Assembly (NCBI GenBank): GCA_027578815.1
Contig: JANBTH010000203.1
Span: forward strand, 1 to 26,877
Origin: Coemansia sp. RSA 1804
Lineage: Eukaryota > Kickxellomycota > Kickxellomycetes > Kickxellales > Kickxellaceae
Length of the DNA: 26,877 nucleotides
Reading direction: 5' to 3'
Shown: piece after piece, positions 1-9,800 of the stretch
How positions within the stretch are numbered: position 1 is the stretch's first letter
Layout of the letters: every line of letters begins with the position of its first letter
Notes under the pieces: model-generated
Told to the model about the DNA's origin: nothing
The model's input: only the letters and a program-made list of their open reading frames with translations
Databases searched by the model: none
Position numbers and translations under genes: made by a program

Positions 1-2
1 CA

Positions 3-68
3 ACGGGTGACGACAGTGCCGATGATCTAGTTCAAGGAATTCTTGTTATCGAAGGCACATGCGAATAA
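3..68 (+). CDS. Possible C-terminal end of an unidentified protein (partial)
   Basis: Reading from base 3 the first 21 codons are open, acidic at first and then hydrophobic (TGDDSADDLVQGILVIEGT and two more residues), and end at TAA 66-68. The two other forward frames stop within 30 bases. The convergent mL53 gene ends about 100 bp away, the same stop-to-stop spacing seen elsewhere in this window, which makes a gene end here plausible. Only 21 residues are available, so no family can be assigned and the stretch may simply be untranslated. Confidence 0.35.
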   Translation, partial: TGDDSADDLVQGILVIEGTCE

Positions 69-168
69 TTTGACAAATGAAAGGGTCTTTTGTTTTATAT
101 TCATTTTCAAAACAACACCAAAACAACGTGGATAGCAAAGGTGTGGGGTAACAGCAGATCAAGTCTTT

Positions 169-471
169 CTATCCTTGGAGATCTTCTTTTTGAGCGAGCT
201 TGGTTGCGTATTTCTCAACCATGGCAACGATATCCGCGCCGTGCAGCTCGCCTGCGTTGATATTGAGCTTTTTGCCGTCCTTGAAGGTGACGTCGACCGT
301 CGACGGGTCTGTGGAGTAGTCTGTTGTTACGATTTTAATGTCGCAGCTGGGGTTAGCCATTGAATTCTTTTTCGACAGCGCCTGGTTGAGAAACACCGTT
401 GCCGACGTCGAGTGCTTTGAAAAGGGACAAAATGCGACCCAGATTTTCGTAATCTGCTTGAGCATGGACAT
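169..471 (-). CDS. MRPL44: Mitochondrial large-subunit ribosomal protein mL53 (yeast MRPL44 type)
   Basis: A 100-residue protein that matches the mL53/MRPL44 family in length (yeast about 98) and layout. It opens with a short basic beta strand (MLKQITKIWVAFCPF), where the family has the conserved K-hydrophobic-x-F-x-PF pattern. A segment follows with S-A-T-V-F-L-N-Q, and then a thioredoxin-like C-terminal half with V-D-V-T-F-K-D-G-K and a final amphipathic helix. The family sits on the mitochondrial ribosome large subunit. The start is ATG at 469-471; a second ATG two codons later (463-465) is equally possible. The gene is intron-free and divergent from Ste24. The family call rests on remembered pattern similarity, not alignment. 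Confidence 0.82.
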   Translation of the reverse strand: MSMLKQITKIWVAFCPFSKHSTSATVFLNQALSKKNSMANPSCDIKIVTTDYSTDPSTVDVTFKDGKKLNINAGELHGADIVAMVEKYATKLAQKEDLQG

Positions 472-984
472 TCTCTGATCCTCTTTTTTCTATTCCGACG
501 ATGCACGCACAACCGGGGTCCACAAAAAGCCAAATGGAAAAAAATACAACTCTGCCAAAAGATAATAGAACCCTAAAATATTATAAATAAAAGGGGAAAA
601 GAGGAGAATGGAGCTGCATTTCAGCACGATCAGGAGGAATCAATCCAGCTCATGCCGTTGATAGATCAGCAAGCTTTTGCGCTGATGGAATCAGCAATCG
701 AATTAATCGGGTATGAAAGCGCGGCAAGATCTAATCATGATGACATCCAAGGCTTCGGTTTTAGAGCGCTGTTATTCGGCCAAGTCAGGAGGTTGATCTT
801 TTGTTTTTTGTTTTGTTTTATTTTATTTCCAAACAAGTAAACCCTTTTCTTGAGCATCATTTCCCGTCATTTCTCTCATTTTGTTGCAACGAGATTACAA
901 AAGGAAAAATCAAAGAACATTTCTTTAATCTCTTGTCCTCTTTTCTGTAGCAAGCAGCCATATCGATACCATTTTCCTTTTGCG
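472..984. promoter_or_regulatory. Divergent intergenic region, mL53 / Ste24
   Basis: About 510 bp between two outward-facing start codons, so it must hold both promoters. A TATA-like TATAAATA lies at 582-589 within an AT-rich stretch, and a pyrimidine-rich run ending in TGTAG lies just upstream of the Ste24 ATG, which could be leader or the end of a 5'-UTR intron. A short ATG-initiated ORF (652-840, 62 codons) has no recognisable similarity and a low-complexity F-rich end; I treat it as leader noise or an upstream ORF. Confidence 0.5.
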
Positions 985-2664
985 ATGAGCGCAAGCGATA
1001 CGTCGGAGAAATCAGAGCCCGAGGTAGCCGTGGGCAGCACATCCACGCGTAGCCCCAAGTATGGCGACGACCCCAACTCTGCAGTTGATGCCCAGGCAGC
1101 GCTTGTCATGCAAAAGGGCCTCCTGGACGACATAATCGATGGCATTCAACTGGGGGTGGTCATAATCGTCGTCATCTCCTTTCTCTTTATCGCCATATTT
1201 GCTGGCAGCCTCCCAACGATTTTCCCGGCCACCCAGCCCATCTACGACTTTATTACCGGCATTCCGGCGTTTGTTACCGGCATTCCAGAGTGTGCTCTTA
1301 CGATCAAAGAGGGGTTCCCTACGACGCTTGAAGAGGCAGTTATGCTTTCGTCTGCACTCGCTGCCTGGTTTGAGGATCTGCTCCACACATTGCCGTACAA
1401 GCAGTGCGTGTTGGCGTTCTCATGGGCAAGCTATCTCTGGGACACTTATCTCGACATTCGTCAGCGCGACCGTCTTCACGAGGTGCGGCGGCCGCTGGCT
1501 GTCTCGTCGTTTATTTCCCGCCAAGCGTACATTGAGGCCAATGCCTATGGTCTTGACCAGAGCAGCCTTGGGTTAATTAACAAGCTGTTTGATCAGCTTG
1601 CCACTACCGTTATAATTGTCTACGATCTGATTCCGATGCTCTGGACCGCCGTTGGAACTGCCATGTTGGAATATGCTGGCTTTGGTGCGGAGTACGAGAT
1701 CACCCAGTCTGTGCTGTTCACCTTTGCCGCGTGTCTAATTGCCTCATTCCTGTCACTGCCGTTCTCGCTGTACTCGACCTTTGTGGTTGAGAAGAAGCAT
1801 GGCTTTAACAAGAGTACACTGGGCATCTTTGTCTCTGACCTGCTGAAAGGATATGGTCTGGGTGCTGTGTTTGGCGGACCACTGGTCGCTGCTTTACTTT
1901 GGGTTGTGAATAAGACTGGGTCGCAGTTCTACTTGTATGCGTGGGCGCTTATGGCTGGCACCCAGGTTCTCTTCATCCTGATCTTCCCCACGGTCATCCA
2001 GCCACTGTTCAACAAGTTCGACCCGCTTCCCGATGGCGAGCTTCGCAGCGCAATCGAGGCATTGGCATCGCGTCTGAACTTTCCGCTGAAGAAGCTCTAC
2101 GTCGTCGATGGCAGCAAGCGCTCCAGCCACAGCAACGCCTACGTCACAGGCTTTTTCAACAGCAAGAAGATTGTTGTGTATGACACCCTTATTGATCAGT
2201 GCTCAACGGACGAGATTGTGGCGATTATTGGACACGAGCTCGGGCACTGGAAAAAGAGCCATCTTTTCCGCATGCTGGTTGCGGCACAGATCCAGATCTT
2301 TACGACCTTCTTCATCTTTGGCTTGTTTGTTGGCGAAAGGACAATGTACACCTCGTTTGGTATGGACACGATGCCAACCATTATTGGGTTCGTGTTCTTC
2401 CAGTACCTCTATGGCCCGCTCGAAAGTGTTCTCCAGTTTGGAATGAACCTGCTTTCGCGTCTCCATGAGTTCGACGCCGATGCGTTCTCCAAGAAACTCG
2501 GCTTTGCCAAGGCGCTGGCAAGCGGTCTGATCAAGGTTCATGTCGAGAACAAGAGCAATCTGAATCCAGACCCGCTGTACTCTGCCTACCACTACTCGCA
2601 TCCGCCGCTTGTCGAGCGTCTGAACGCACTCAGCGACCCCAATGTCGCACCAAAGACAGAGTAG
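985..2664 (+). CDS. STE24: CAAX prenyl protease 1, Ste24/ZMPSTE24 family (M48)
   Basis: Zinc endoprotease of the ER and inner nuclear membrane that removes the -AAX tripeptide from farnesylated proteins and makes an upstream cut in a-factor-like substrates. The 559-residue protein has the M48 signature H-E-L-G-H-W at 417-422 (HExxH 417-421) and the third zinc ligand E495 in the H-E-F-D-A-D-A-F motif. It also has the family blocks V-D-G-S-K-R-S-S-H-S-N-A-Y, G-F-N-K-S-T, P-L-F-N-K-F and the closing S-A-Y-H-Y-S-H-P-P-L-V-E-R. Several hydrophobic spans are present. The open frame runs upstream of base 985 but without ATG, so the first ATG (M-S-A-S-D-T-S-E-K) was chosen. Compared with yeast Ste24 (453 aa), about 135 residues are added in front of the canonical first membrane helix, including an extra hydrophobic segment at 54-78. 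No introns. Confidence 0.96.
   Translation: MSASDTSEKSEPEVAVGSTSTRSPKYGDDPNSAVDAQAALVMQKGLLDDIIDGIQLGVVIIVVISFLFIAIFAGSLPTIFPATQPIYDFITGIPAFVTGIPECALTIKEGFPTTLEEAVMLSSALAAWFEDLLHTLPYKQCVLAFSWASYLWDTYLDIRQRDRLHEVRRPLAVSSFISRQAYIEANAYGLDQSSLGLINKLFDQLATTVIIVYDLIPMLWTAVGTAMLEYAGFGAEYEITQSVLFTFAACLIASFLSLPFSLYSTFVVEKKHGFNKSTLGIFVSDLLKGYGLGAVFGGPLVAALLWVVNKTGSQFYLYAWALMAGTQVLFILIFPTVIQPLFNKFDPLPDGELRSAIEALASRLNFPLKKLYVVDGSKRSSHSNAYVTGFFNSKKIVVYDTLIDQCSTDEIVAIIGHELGHWKKSHLFRMLVAAQIQIFTTFFIFGLFVGERTMYTSFGMDTMPTIIGFVFFQYLYGPLESVLQFGMNLLSRLHEFDADAFSKKLGFAKALASGLIKVHVENKSNLNPDPLYSAYHYSHPPLVERLNALSDPNVAPKTE
1249..1290 (+). repeat. 21-bp tandem duplication inside Ste24
   Basis: Two adjacent 21-bp units (1249-1269 and 1270-1290) differ at three positions and encode F-I-T-G-I-P-A then F-V-T-G-I-P-E. 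The repeat keeps frame and lies in the N-terminal extension, just after the extra hydrophobic segment and before the conserved Ste24 core. Confidence 0.9.
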
Positions 2665-2826
2665 CTGTGCCTTTTTTGAATAGTTTTCATCCTTTTTTCT
2701 TATTGACCGTCCTCTACGGACTTTTATGCAAAAACAAAAGGGACAACGATTGTAAGTGGAAAGCTTTTAGAAAGTGAAGATGTACATATGATTCCGAACC
2801 ACGACTGTCGCAGGGTTCTGGCGGCT

Positions 2827-3384
2827 TTACCGTGATAGCGCTTCAATTGCATTAACGACCACTTTGCGCATCGGGCCTGTCATCTTGAACTGGTCAACCG
2901 TATCCATGGTGCACCATGCATAGTTCTGGTGTTCGTCGGGGTTTAATTTAAGCGCACTAATGTCACGCACTTCCACACAAAAGTTGAGCTGCTGCGTGCA
3001 AATGCTGCGTGTGGTATCGTTCACATCGTCGGACTCGTCGGACTCGTACTTTGTTGACCAGTAGGAGAAGCCAGGAAACTCGTTGAAGATCTTGGTCACA
3101 ACAAGCGACGTTTCCTCCTGAACCTCCCGCACAACCGTACCAGCAATCCGCTCTTTGAGTTTGGTGTGTCCTCCAGGGATCTCCCACTCGTTAGGATAGC
3201 TGCGCTCGTGCGCGGAGCGTTGCACGACAAGCACGCTTGGCTTGTCCTTGGTTGGACCAGCAATTGCTGCGCCAATGACTATGCGATGTGGCTTTAGGGC
3301 ATCCTTGTAGGTATCCAAGTACTCCTCAGCAGACATTCTGGCCGCCGGCCCAAGCGATTCATCGATGATTGTGTACGTTGTCAT
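2827..3384 (-). CDS. NUDIX hydrolase
   Basis: A 185-residue single-domain NUDIX protein that would cleave a nucleoside diphosphate linked to another moiety using Mg2+. The Nudix box spans residues 72-93: G72-x5-E78-x7-R86-E87-V-Q-E90-E91, so all metal-binding glutamates are present. The near-terminal Gly of the consensus is Ser93. Upstream come the usual beta strands (R-I-V-I-G-A-A-I-A, S-V-L-V-V-Q-R) and the E-W-E-I-P-G-G-H approach to the box. The open frame extends 25 codons further upstream but begins at TTG; ATG at 3382-3384 is the first Met. The substrate cannot be told from sequence. It is convergent with Ste24 (about 160 bp between stops) and divergent from Grc3. Confidence 0.9.
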   Translation of the reverse strand: MTTYTIIDESLGPAARMSAEEYLDTYKDALKPHRIVIGAAIAGPTKDKPSVLVVQRSAHERSYPNEWEIPGGHTKLKERIAGTVVREVQEETSLVVTKIFNEFPGFSYWSTKYESDESDDVNDTTRSICTQQLNFCVEVRDISALKLNPDEHQNYAWCTMDTVDQFKMTGPMRKVVVNAIEALSR

Positions 3385-3863
3385 CTTTTTGAAGGAAAAA
3401 ACAGAAAGAAAGGGATAAAAAGCAATGGAAGATATAGCAGAAGGAATAGAAAGAGACAAGGAGTAAGATAGACAACCAAGGCTGCCTTTATCCTACTTGT
3501 TATTTCGCTGCTAGCATGTATTTTCAAATAACAAAAATGTCACTTCAAGAATACATATATCAGCTGCGGCTCGGATGAATGCTAGAAAAATTTCATATTA
3601 TCTCCAGTCAGTGTGTGCATCAAACAAGATATCGGTTCTTCAATATGACGAAGCGCACGCTTCATCCCTCTTTTCTGATCAGTAAGTTTCATGATTGGTG
3701 ATCAGGTGGGTGTAAAAGAAGAAGAAGAAGAAAAGTTTTAAAATTTCCTGCTCGTTTCGTGACTTTGCCATTTTCGTTTTTCTTTGTCGTCCAGTCAGCC
3801 AATCCTCCTCAGTAAATTTCTTTATTCTTTTTATCCCCCTGCCCATTCTCTGCTTATCACGTA
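3385..3863. promoter_or_regulatory. Divergent intergenic region, NUDIX / Grc3
   Basis: About 480 bp between outward-facing starts. It holds a run of five AAG triplets at 3716-3730, two copies of TGATCAG at 3676-3682 and 3699-3705, and pyrimidine-rich leader sequence close to the Grc3 start. No ORF with coding character was seen. A promoter role is inferred from position only. Confidence 0.45.
3716..3730. repeat. (AAG)5 microsatellite
   Basis: Five perfect AAG triplets in the NUDIX/Grc3 intergenic region, extended by A-rich sequence. A simple repeat with no evident function. Confidence 0.85.
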
Positions 3864-6761
3864 ATGGACAGCCCGGAGGTGCGAGGGAATTCGAGCCCAC
3901 TTGCTTCTTCCCGTCCTCGGCGAAAAGTCACGCCTATATCAGGAAGTGGTGCCGTCCCACATGCTGCGCGGGAAGCAAACACACTGCACTCTTCACGAAT
4001 TTCCCCCTTCCCAAGGGCTAGCACGCCGCTTTCGCAGAAAGGAGGCAGTCGTTACGGAGAAGCAAAGGATGCAGAGCCATGGCCGATGGCCACCACATGG
4101 ACATGTTCGGCTGAGAACAGCTGCGCTGTCGTCAAAGCGGCCAACCGAAATAAGACCGGAGGCAGCAATGGACACAGTACACTAATAACGGCCTCAATTA
4201 GTGAGCCGATGAAAAAAAGATATGGATCGATGGCTGAGATTCCTCTTGGTCAGTCGATTGCGTTCCAGGGGATTGTCGATGTGTGCGTGGTCCATGGCGC
4301 TGTTTCTGTGTACGGCTATACGGCGGTACCCGAGGACGGATGGCTGCGTGTCTACTCGCCATCGTCGCACCCCTTGGTGCAGATCACATCGATACCGCAC
4401 AAGGAAAGAAGAAGAAGAGAAGGCAAGTGGTCTTTGCCACTTGAAACCGTGGGCGATACTGCTGCCATGGAAGACGAACTGCTTCAGCTGCGGAAGCTCT
4501 GGAGCGAGCACAGAGGTATAGACCACAATGAGAACAAATGCAGTATATCTGTGTCGCTAGTTGCGTTCCGAGCCGTCGATTGTGGTCTTGCAAAGATCGG
4601 ACAAGTGGCTCCACCATATCGTGAGCTATTTACCGCCAAGCCATTCGAGGAGCGTGTTGATCCTTCGCCAACAAACAAAAAGAATCTCAAGCGAAAGCTG
4701 GCTTTTTCGCGCAACAGCTCTACACCAAAGCTCATTAGAACTTCAAAGGCGGAAGAAACCACTGCAATGGTTGAGGACGACCAAAGCGACGCTGAAGCAA
4801 GTGAGGAATACGCAGGGCTGATAGGGTTGCACGCAGAAGCTGAGGAGCTGCTGACCAGCACAATTGGACTGCCTGGATTCCACCCGGTCCTGTTCCTGAC
4901 CAGCGAACAACAGCTGCTGATGACTCCGCGCGATTGGATTGAGACGCTGGATATGGCTGGCAGTGCTCCCTTGCAACTAGACGACGCTTTTAACCCCGTG
5001 TGTCCGACATATGTCATTGCCGGCGGAAGCTCGCAGGGAAAGTCGACCTTTTCGCGGTTTCTTTTGAACCGCTTGCTCAACCGCTTTGGCCGTCTATTTT
5101 ACATGGAGACCGATCTCGGGCAGTCAGAGATGGCTCCTCCGGGTTCCCTTTCTGTAACACTGCTTTCCAATCCCTTGCTTGGGCCGCCATTCACTCATAC
5201 GAGCCAAATTGAGCCGCTCCATGCAATATATACAGGCACAACCTCGCCAAAGGGCGACCCCGACCGCTATATAGCCGCTATTCGATGCCTGTCTGGAGTC
5301 GTGCAGGAATATACTTGTGCTTTGCGTTCTGAATCGGTGCATCACGATGCGTCCGGTGGTTCAGCTGTTGATCTAGATAGCCAGGTGATCCCAGTTGTCG
5401 TAAACACGCACGGTTGGCTAAAGGGGCTTGGACTAGACCTGCACTACTCTCTTTGCGAGGTTGTGCAGCCAACAACGTATATACAGCTGTACGATCCTCT
5501 AGCACGCACCGCGGATAATGAAACAGCAAAAGACGAGGAGTGGCAGGATTCTGGAGATCCTATTGCAGACCAGCTGGCGCCAATCATCGATTTCTCATCA
5601 ATTTCCACCTGCAATCCGCAGCTTGTGTGGGTTTCTGCCATGACTCCAGAACGAGCAGTACAGATGCTGCGTTCCAGGTCTTCTTCCTCAATGTTCAATA
5701 ACCTAGTGGCTGAAGAAGCGCGCGATGATTCCCAGCAGGAAGAAGGAGAAAGCGTTAGCTCTGTGGCAGTGGATTCGCAACCGGTTTCCGATCTCGTTGT
5801 AGCCCAGCCAGAGGCTACAGGTAAAAGAAGCGCCAGACGCACTACCGCCCAAGACATGCGTGTTCTGGCACTTGTCTCCCACTTTTATTGTTCTGGAGGG
5901 AGCGTTTGCTTACAGGGCAATAACGATACTTCGTTGAGATACTTGAGAAACCTGGCGTGGAACATGCGGAAACCGCTTGCTGCATGCCGACCACTGCTGG
6001 TTCCGTTGCCAGCATTGGTGTTTTGGCTGGGCGACGAGGAAGTTCCGCCCAGCCAGCTCTTGAGAGCACTGAACGGGTCTATTGTCGGAGTCATTGCCAC
6101 GTCTGTTGCGCATACCCGCAATGGCAGCCCCGCATGGACAAACGAGGCGATTGGCGGTCTCTACGCGGATGATGAGAGCCTAAGTGACAACGCAGTATCA
6201 AGACTGAGCGAACCTGGGTCCCGCATGCTGCTCCGCTCGGCTGTGGAGAGCTTCCAGAGCAAGCAAAGCATCGGCAATGTGTCTCTCGACAGCCTGCCTC
6301 AGATCGTGTACGGCCATCCAAGCATGGATACCACTACGTTTGTGTGCCACGCGCTTGTGCGGTCGGTCGATTCGGTCAATGGCAATGTGCAGCTTATTCT
6401 CCCGCCACTGGCAACAAGCTCCGTGGAACAGTCGTCGGCAGCGCATGCAGATAGCCAGAGCTCTTCTGCGCAGAAAGCGACAAACAGTATATTACGTAGA
6501 ATAGTTGGCCTGTACAAGGGACCGGGTCCGTCGGAGCTTGGAATAGAGCTGCCCATCTGGCCCATGATAGATGGCGGATACTCCAAACGTGCTATGGGCT
6601 CGTCGTCAGTGTGCACAAAGGATAAGTATGGAAATAGTCGGTATGGTTCCAATTTGTGCATAAAGGAGGCACCGTATCTTTCGGTTGAAACAGACGAGGG
6701 GATCGGGGCATCCACAGGTCGTTCGCGTGGCGGACAAATGCGCCGAACACTGCTTCAATAG
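3864..6761 (+). CDS. GRC3: Polynucleotide 5'-hydroxyl kinase Grc3/NOL9
   Basis: Clp1/Grc3-type kinase that phosphorylates RNA 5'-OH ends; in other fungi it acts with the Las1 nuclease in ITS2 pre-rRNA processing in the nucleolus. The 965-residue protein has a Walker A loop G-G-S-S-Q-G-K-S-T at 387-395 (K393). A Walker B-like M-E-T-D-L-G-Q lies at 414-420 (D417), the family P-x-G-S-L-S-V-T follows, and the lid-region motif N-T-H-G-W is at 514-518. Residues 1-115 are hydrophilic and poorly conserved in look. A beta-rich N-terminal domain (about 120-380) precedes the kinase core. It is longer than yeast (632) or human NOL9 (702). The excess lies in the N-terminus and in Ser/Glu-rich inserts around 540-660. 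Start is ATG 3864 with upstream frame closed. Grc3 is preferred over Clp1 because of length and the S-S-Q-G-K-S-T loop. Confidence 0.9.
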   Translation: MDSPEVRGNSSPLASSRPRRKVTPISGSGAVPHAAREANTLHSSRISPFPRASTPLSQKGGSRYGEAKDAEPWPMATTWTCSAENSCAVVKAANRNKTGGSNGHSTLITASISEPMKKRYGSMAEIPLGQSIAFQGIVDVCVVHGAVSVYGYTAVPEDGWLRVYSPSSHPLVQITSIPHKERRRREGKWSLPLETVGDTAAMEDELLQLRKLWSEHRGIDHNENKCSISVSLVAFRAVDCGLAKIGQVAPPYRELFTAKPFEERVDPSPTNKKNLKRKLAFSRNSSTPKLIRTSKAEETTAMVEDDQSDAEASEEYAGLIGLHAEAEELLTSTIGLPGFHPVLFLTSEQQLLMTPRDWIETLDMAGSAPLQLDDAFNPVCPTYVIAGGSSQGKSTFSRFLLNRLLNRFGRLFYMETDLGQSEMAPPGSLSVTLLSNPLLGPPFTHTSQIEPLHAIYTGTTSPKGDPDRYIAAIRCLSGVVQEYTCALRSESVHHDASGGSAVDLDSQVIPVVVNTHGWLKGLGLDLHYSLCEVVQPTTYIQLYDPLARTADNETAKDEEWQDSGDPIADQLAPIIDFSSISTCNPQLVWVSAMTPERAVQMLRSRSSSSMFNNLVAEEARDDSQQEEGESVSSVAVDSQPVSDLVVAQPEATGKRSARRTTAQDMRVLALVSHFYCSGGSVCLQGNNDTSLRYLRNLAWNMRKPLAACRPLLVPLPALVFWLGDEEVPPSQLLRALNGSIVGVIATSVAHTRNGSPAWTNEAIGGLYADDESLSDNAVSRLSEPGSRMLLRSAVESFQSKQSIGNVSLDSLPQIVYGHPSMDTTTFVCHALVRSVDSVNGNVQLILPPLATSSVEQSSAAHADSQSSSAQKATNSILRRIVGLYKGPGPSELGIELPIWPMIDGGYSKRAMGSSSVCTKDKYGNSRYGSNLCIKEAPYLSVETDEGIGASTGRSRGGQMRRTLLQ

Positions 6762-6894
6762 ACGCCAGACAATAGCTTTATTATAATATATAGTCTTTTA
6801 TTACTACCGCTGATAATGTCCAGCCGAATCAATAGCACAATCTTGTCTTTATTGCACAGGAGAAGATTGGGCAGAGTTGACATTTGAACGGGGT

Positions 6895-9800
6895 CTAATC
6901 CATTGCCATATCGCTGTCGCTTTCGCTGTTGTCGTTGCTATCCTCTTCAATATCCATGACCTCATCGCTATCTTCATCCGACGATGAGGCGCCAGACTGC
7001 GACAGCGTCGGACCACCGTCCTCGGCAGCGTGGGGTGTTTGCGCAGAATTCTTTGAGCTGGAGTGTGAGCCGCTGTCATCATCCATGTTGCCGCGAGCGC
7101 TGCCCAATGGCCCAAACAGCCCCATCTCTGATGGGTCCTTGAGTTCAAATGTCTCTGAATCAAGGTCCGGCACACCGTCAATCCCCAGTATGTTTGACAA
7201 GGACAGGATGTCCTGCAGACTATTCGATAGTTCCAGTGCCAGAGTCAACAGATCAGTAATGACAGGATCGCCAGGATGCTCAGCCAGGATCCGATGGTAT
7301 GCATCTATTGCTTTGTCCAGATCGACATTGGAGTCGTAGTCAGGATCGTGGTAGCAATCAATTGCACGTTGGTGGAGAGTGAATGCCACGGAAAGCTGTA
7401 TGCTCATGCTATACGGTGCTAGCTCAATAGCACTCCGCAAACAGATCAGCGCTGCAGTATAGTCGCCGAGCTTGCGCAGGGTGCTGCCAAGATTTGCAGA
7501 CAAAAGCGCCAGATATGCCCTGAGTTCGGGAGACAGCTTTGAATTGGCCCGGCGGTTCGGCAACGGATCATTGAAGGCCATGTTTAGCGATCGCTGCACT
7601 CGGCTTTTAGTATGCAGTGCGGCAAGAGCAAGAGCAAAAGCCAACCGCGCCTTTGCATATGCGCCCCGGTTATAATACAGCACACCGACATCGTTGAGCA
7701 GCTGCGGATCAATGTGGGATGTCGGGATCCTTCCAATTTCGTCCGAGCACACACGCTTCTCGTCGGAACTCCACGTCAGGATATCGGCGTTTTCAAGCGG
7801 TTCCAGCACAGCGCTCCATGCCGCTAGCCAGCCCGATATATGGCGACCGCTCAGACAGCGCGCACTTGCATCGAAACATGACTCGGCCATGGCCAAGTCG
7901 CCCATCTGCAGATAGACGCTTCCTAGACTTGCCAGAGGCGCATGGGCAAGCAGACTGCCTCGCTCAAAATCCGAGCCGCCAGCCCTGCCGTCCGCATACC
8001 CTCCACTCTTGTTGCTGGGGCCATTATTGCCACTACTACTATCGCTGCTGTCGGCGTCAAAGGAAGGCGTATCTTCAGACCGCTTAGTCCTCTTACTCCG
8101 CATCTGGGGCGGCATCGCAGGCGCCGCCGACTCTGAATCGCGGCCACCGCTGTGTATGATTCCCTCGCATCCGCACAAGCCAACTGCTGTGTGCAGCGCC
8201 CGTGTGGCCGACTCCCATTCCCTAGAAATAACAAACGTATGCGCAAAGGCAACCCACGCAACGATGCTGCGCGGCGACGCTAGTGTTGTTTTGGCCAGCC
8301 ACCGCCGTGCCTCAGCAAGCGCATGCTCCCCCTCCGGAGACAGAGGAGCGCTACGCCGCAATGCCACGGCAGAATCGCCAACGCCAACATGGCTGGAGGC
8401 GGGGGCGGCAAACCCAGCGCCATAGAGCATGCCAGCAAGCGGCCATTCATGCTGCGAGACGCCAGGTAGAGTTGCCAAAGTCGCGCTGACAAGGTAGTAG
8501 CAACCGATAGCATACCACGCCAACGAGGCGCCAATAAACTCGTACTGGGTCGGACTGCCAACCGATTGCGCGTTAGTTGTTGTAAAGGTGCCAAGCGTGG
8601 ACATTGACATCTCCGTGCTGACAGCAGACGATTGCGTAGGACCAAGCGCACACGGATACGTAGCCATCACCGGAGGGCCTGGATGGGTCCATGTTGGGAG
8701 GCCCCACAGACCACGCCACGCCGCAGTTGCTGCCGCCGACGAGCTCTGCGCAATAGCGCCTGCAACTCCTTGCACCGATCCCCCCGTGCGTCGTAGACTG
8801 CCAGATGTCGCTGCCCCGCCGCCTCCAAACCCAGCACCCGCTCCGCCTTTGGAAGGCGTCTCTGGAATCAAAAGCCCACGAGCGCCAGACCGCACACGCC
8901 CAGCGCCTGAAACCGCTGCACCAGCAGCCGTGCCTCGCGGCAAAGACATCGGAATGCCCACGCTGCTGCCAAACCCGCTGCCAAAGCTCCCGCTTCCAGA
9001 TCCAAGAGACATGATGGATGGCAATGACGAGACCGTGTCGGCAGGCTCAATCTCTGCTCGCTTAATTGAGGAAATGCCAAACTCCTCAGCGAGCTCGTGT
9101 GCTATGCGGAACAGGGCATCCTTTGCATGCAGCACAGTCAGCGACGTGATATGAATGGCGGTGGCGCTTGGGTCGGGCACCCGCCTCTGCTCTAGAACGG
9201 TGACCGTGTACTCCAGACTCTCACGCGCACAGCCTAGCGCCAGCAGCCGGGCAGCCTGTATTGTTCGCAGTGCTGGATCTCCAGTCAGCTGCGGATACAC
9301 AGACAGCAGCCGTGCAGTGGCATCGACTGTACACGTTCCCAGCGAAAAGGAAGTGTGTGTGGCCAGGCAATAGTCTCTGAAGAACCGGGCAACCACATGC
9401 GACCCTGCACAGCTAGAAATCCAGTCAAGACTCTCAACTAGCTGCGACTCTTCCTCGCTTGTAAGCAAGCCATACTCGTGTATCCCTGACCACGCCTCCC
9501 AGCACCGCGGATCCGCATGCAACGCCTCAACCCACAGTCGTGCAACAAGCGAGTCAATTGCGCCAAGCCGTGCTATCTGCTGGCCCTGCGACCTGCGCTG
9601 TGTTGGCGTCCTCCCCATATCCAGAGCGCTTGACGCCAAGTAGCTTGCATCGGGATACCGCATGCTAAGCGTCTTAATCCCAGGCGTTTCCTCGTTTCCG
9701 CCGACATTCGCCAGCTGGATCACTGCCGCTCCCTGCATGTACAGCATCCAGGCGCGCGGATTAAGCGGGAGAACGTCTGTCTTACCGCTTGCTTGGGTGC

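Noticed and set aside
652..840. 62-codon ORF upstream of Ste24
   Set aside because: No recognisable family; ends in an F-rich low-complexity run from T-rich leader sequence. At most an upstream ORF.
3676..3705. Two TGATCAG copies 23 bp apart in the NUDIX/Grc3 gap
   Set aside because: Seven-base matches this close are expected by chance; no flanking symmetry or known factor fits.
4484..5080. 198-codon minus-strand ORF inside Grc3
   Set aside because: Overlaps the Walker A region of a well-supported kinase; no independent motif.
8588..9154. 188-codon + strand ORF opposite Apc6
   Set aside because: It is the antisense shadow of the Gly/Ser/Ala-rich Apc6 insert; Pro/Ala/Arg-rich, as expected from GC-rich complement.
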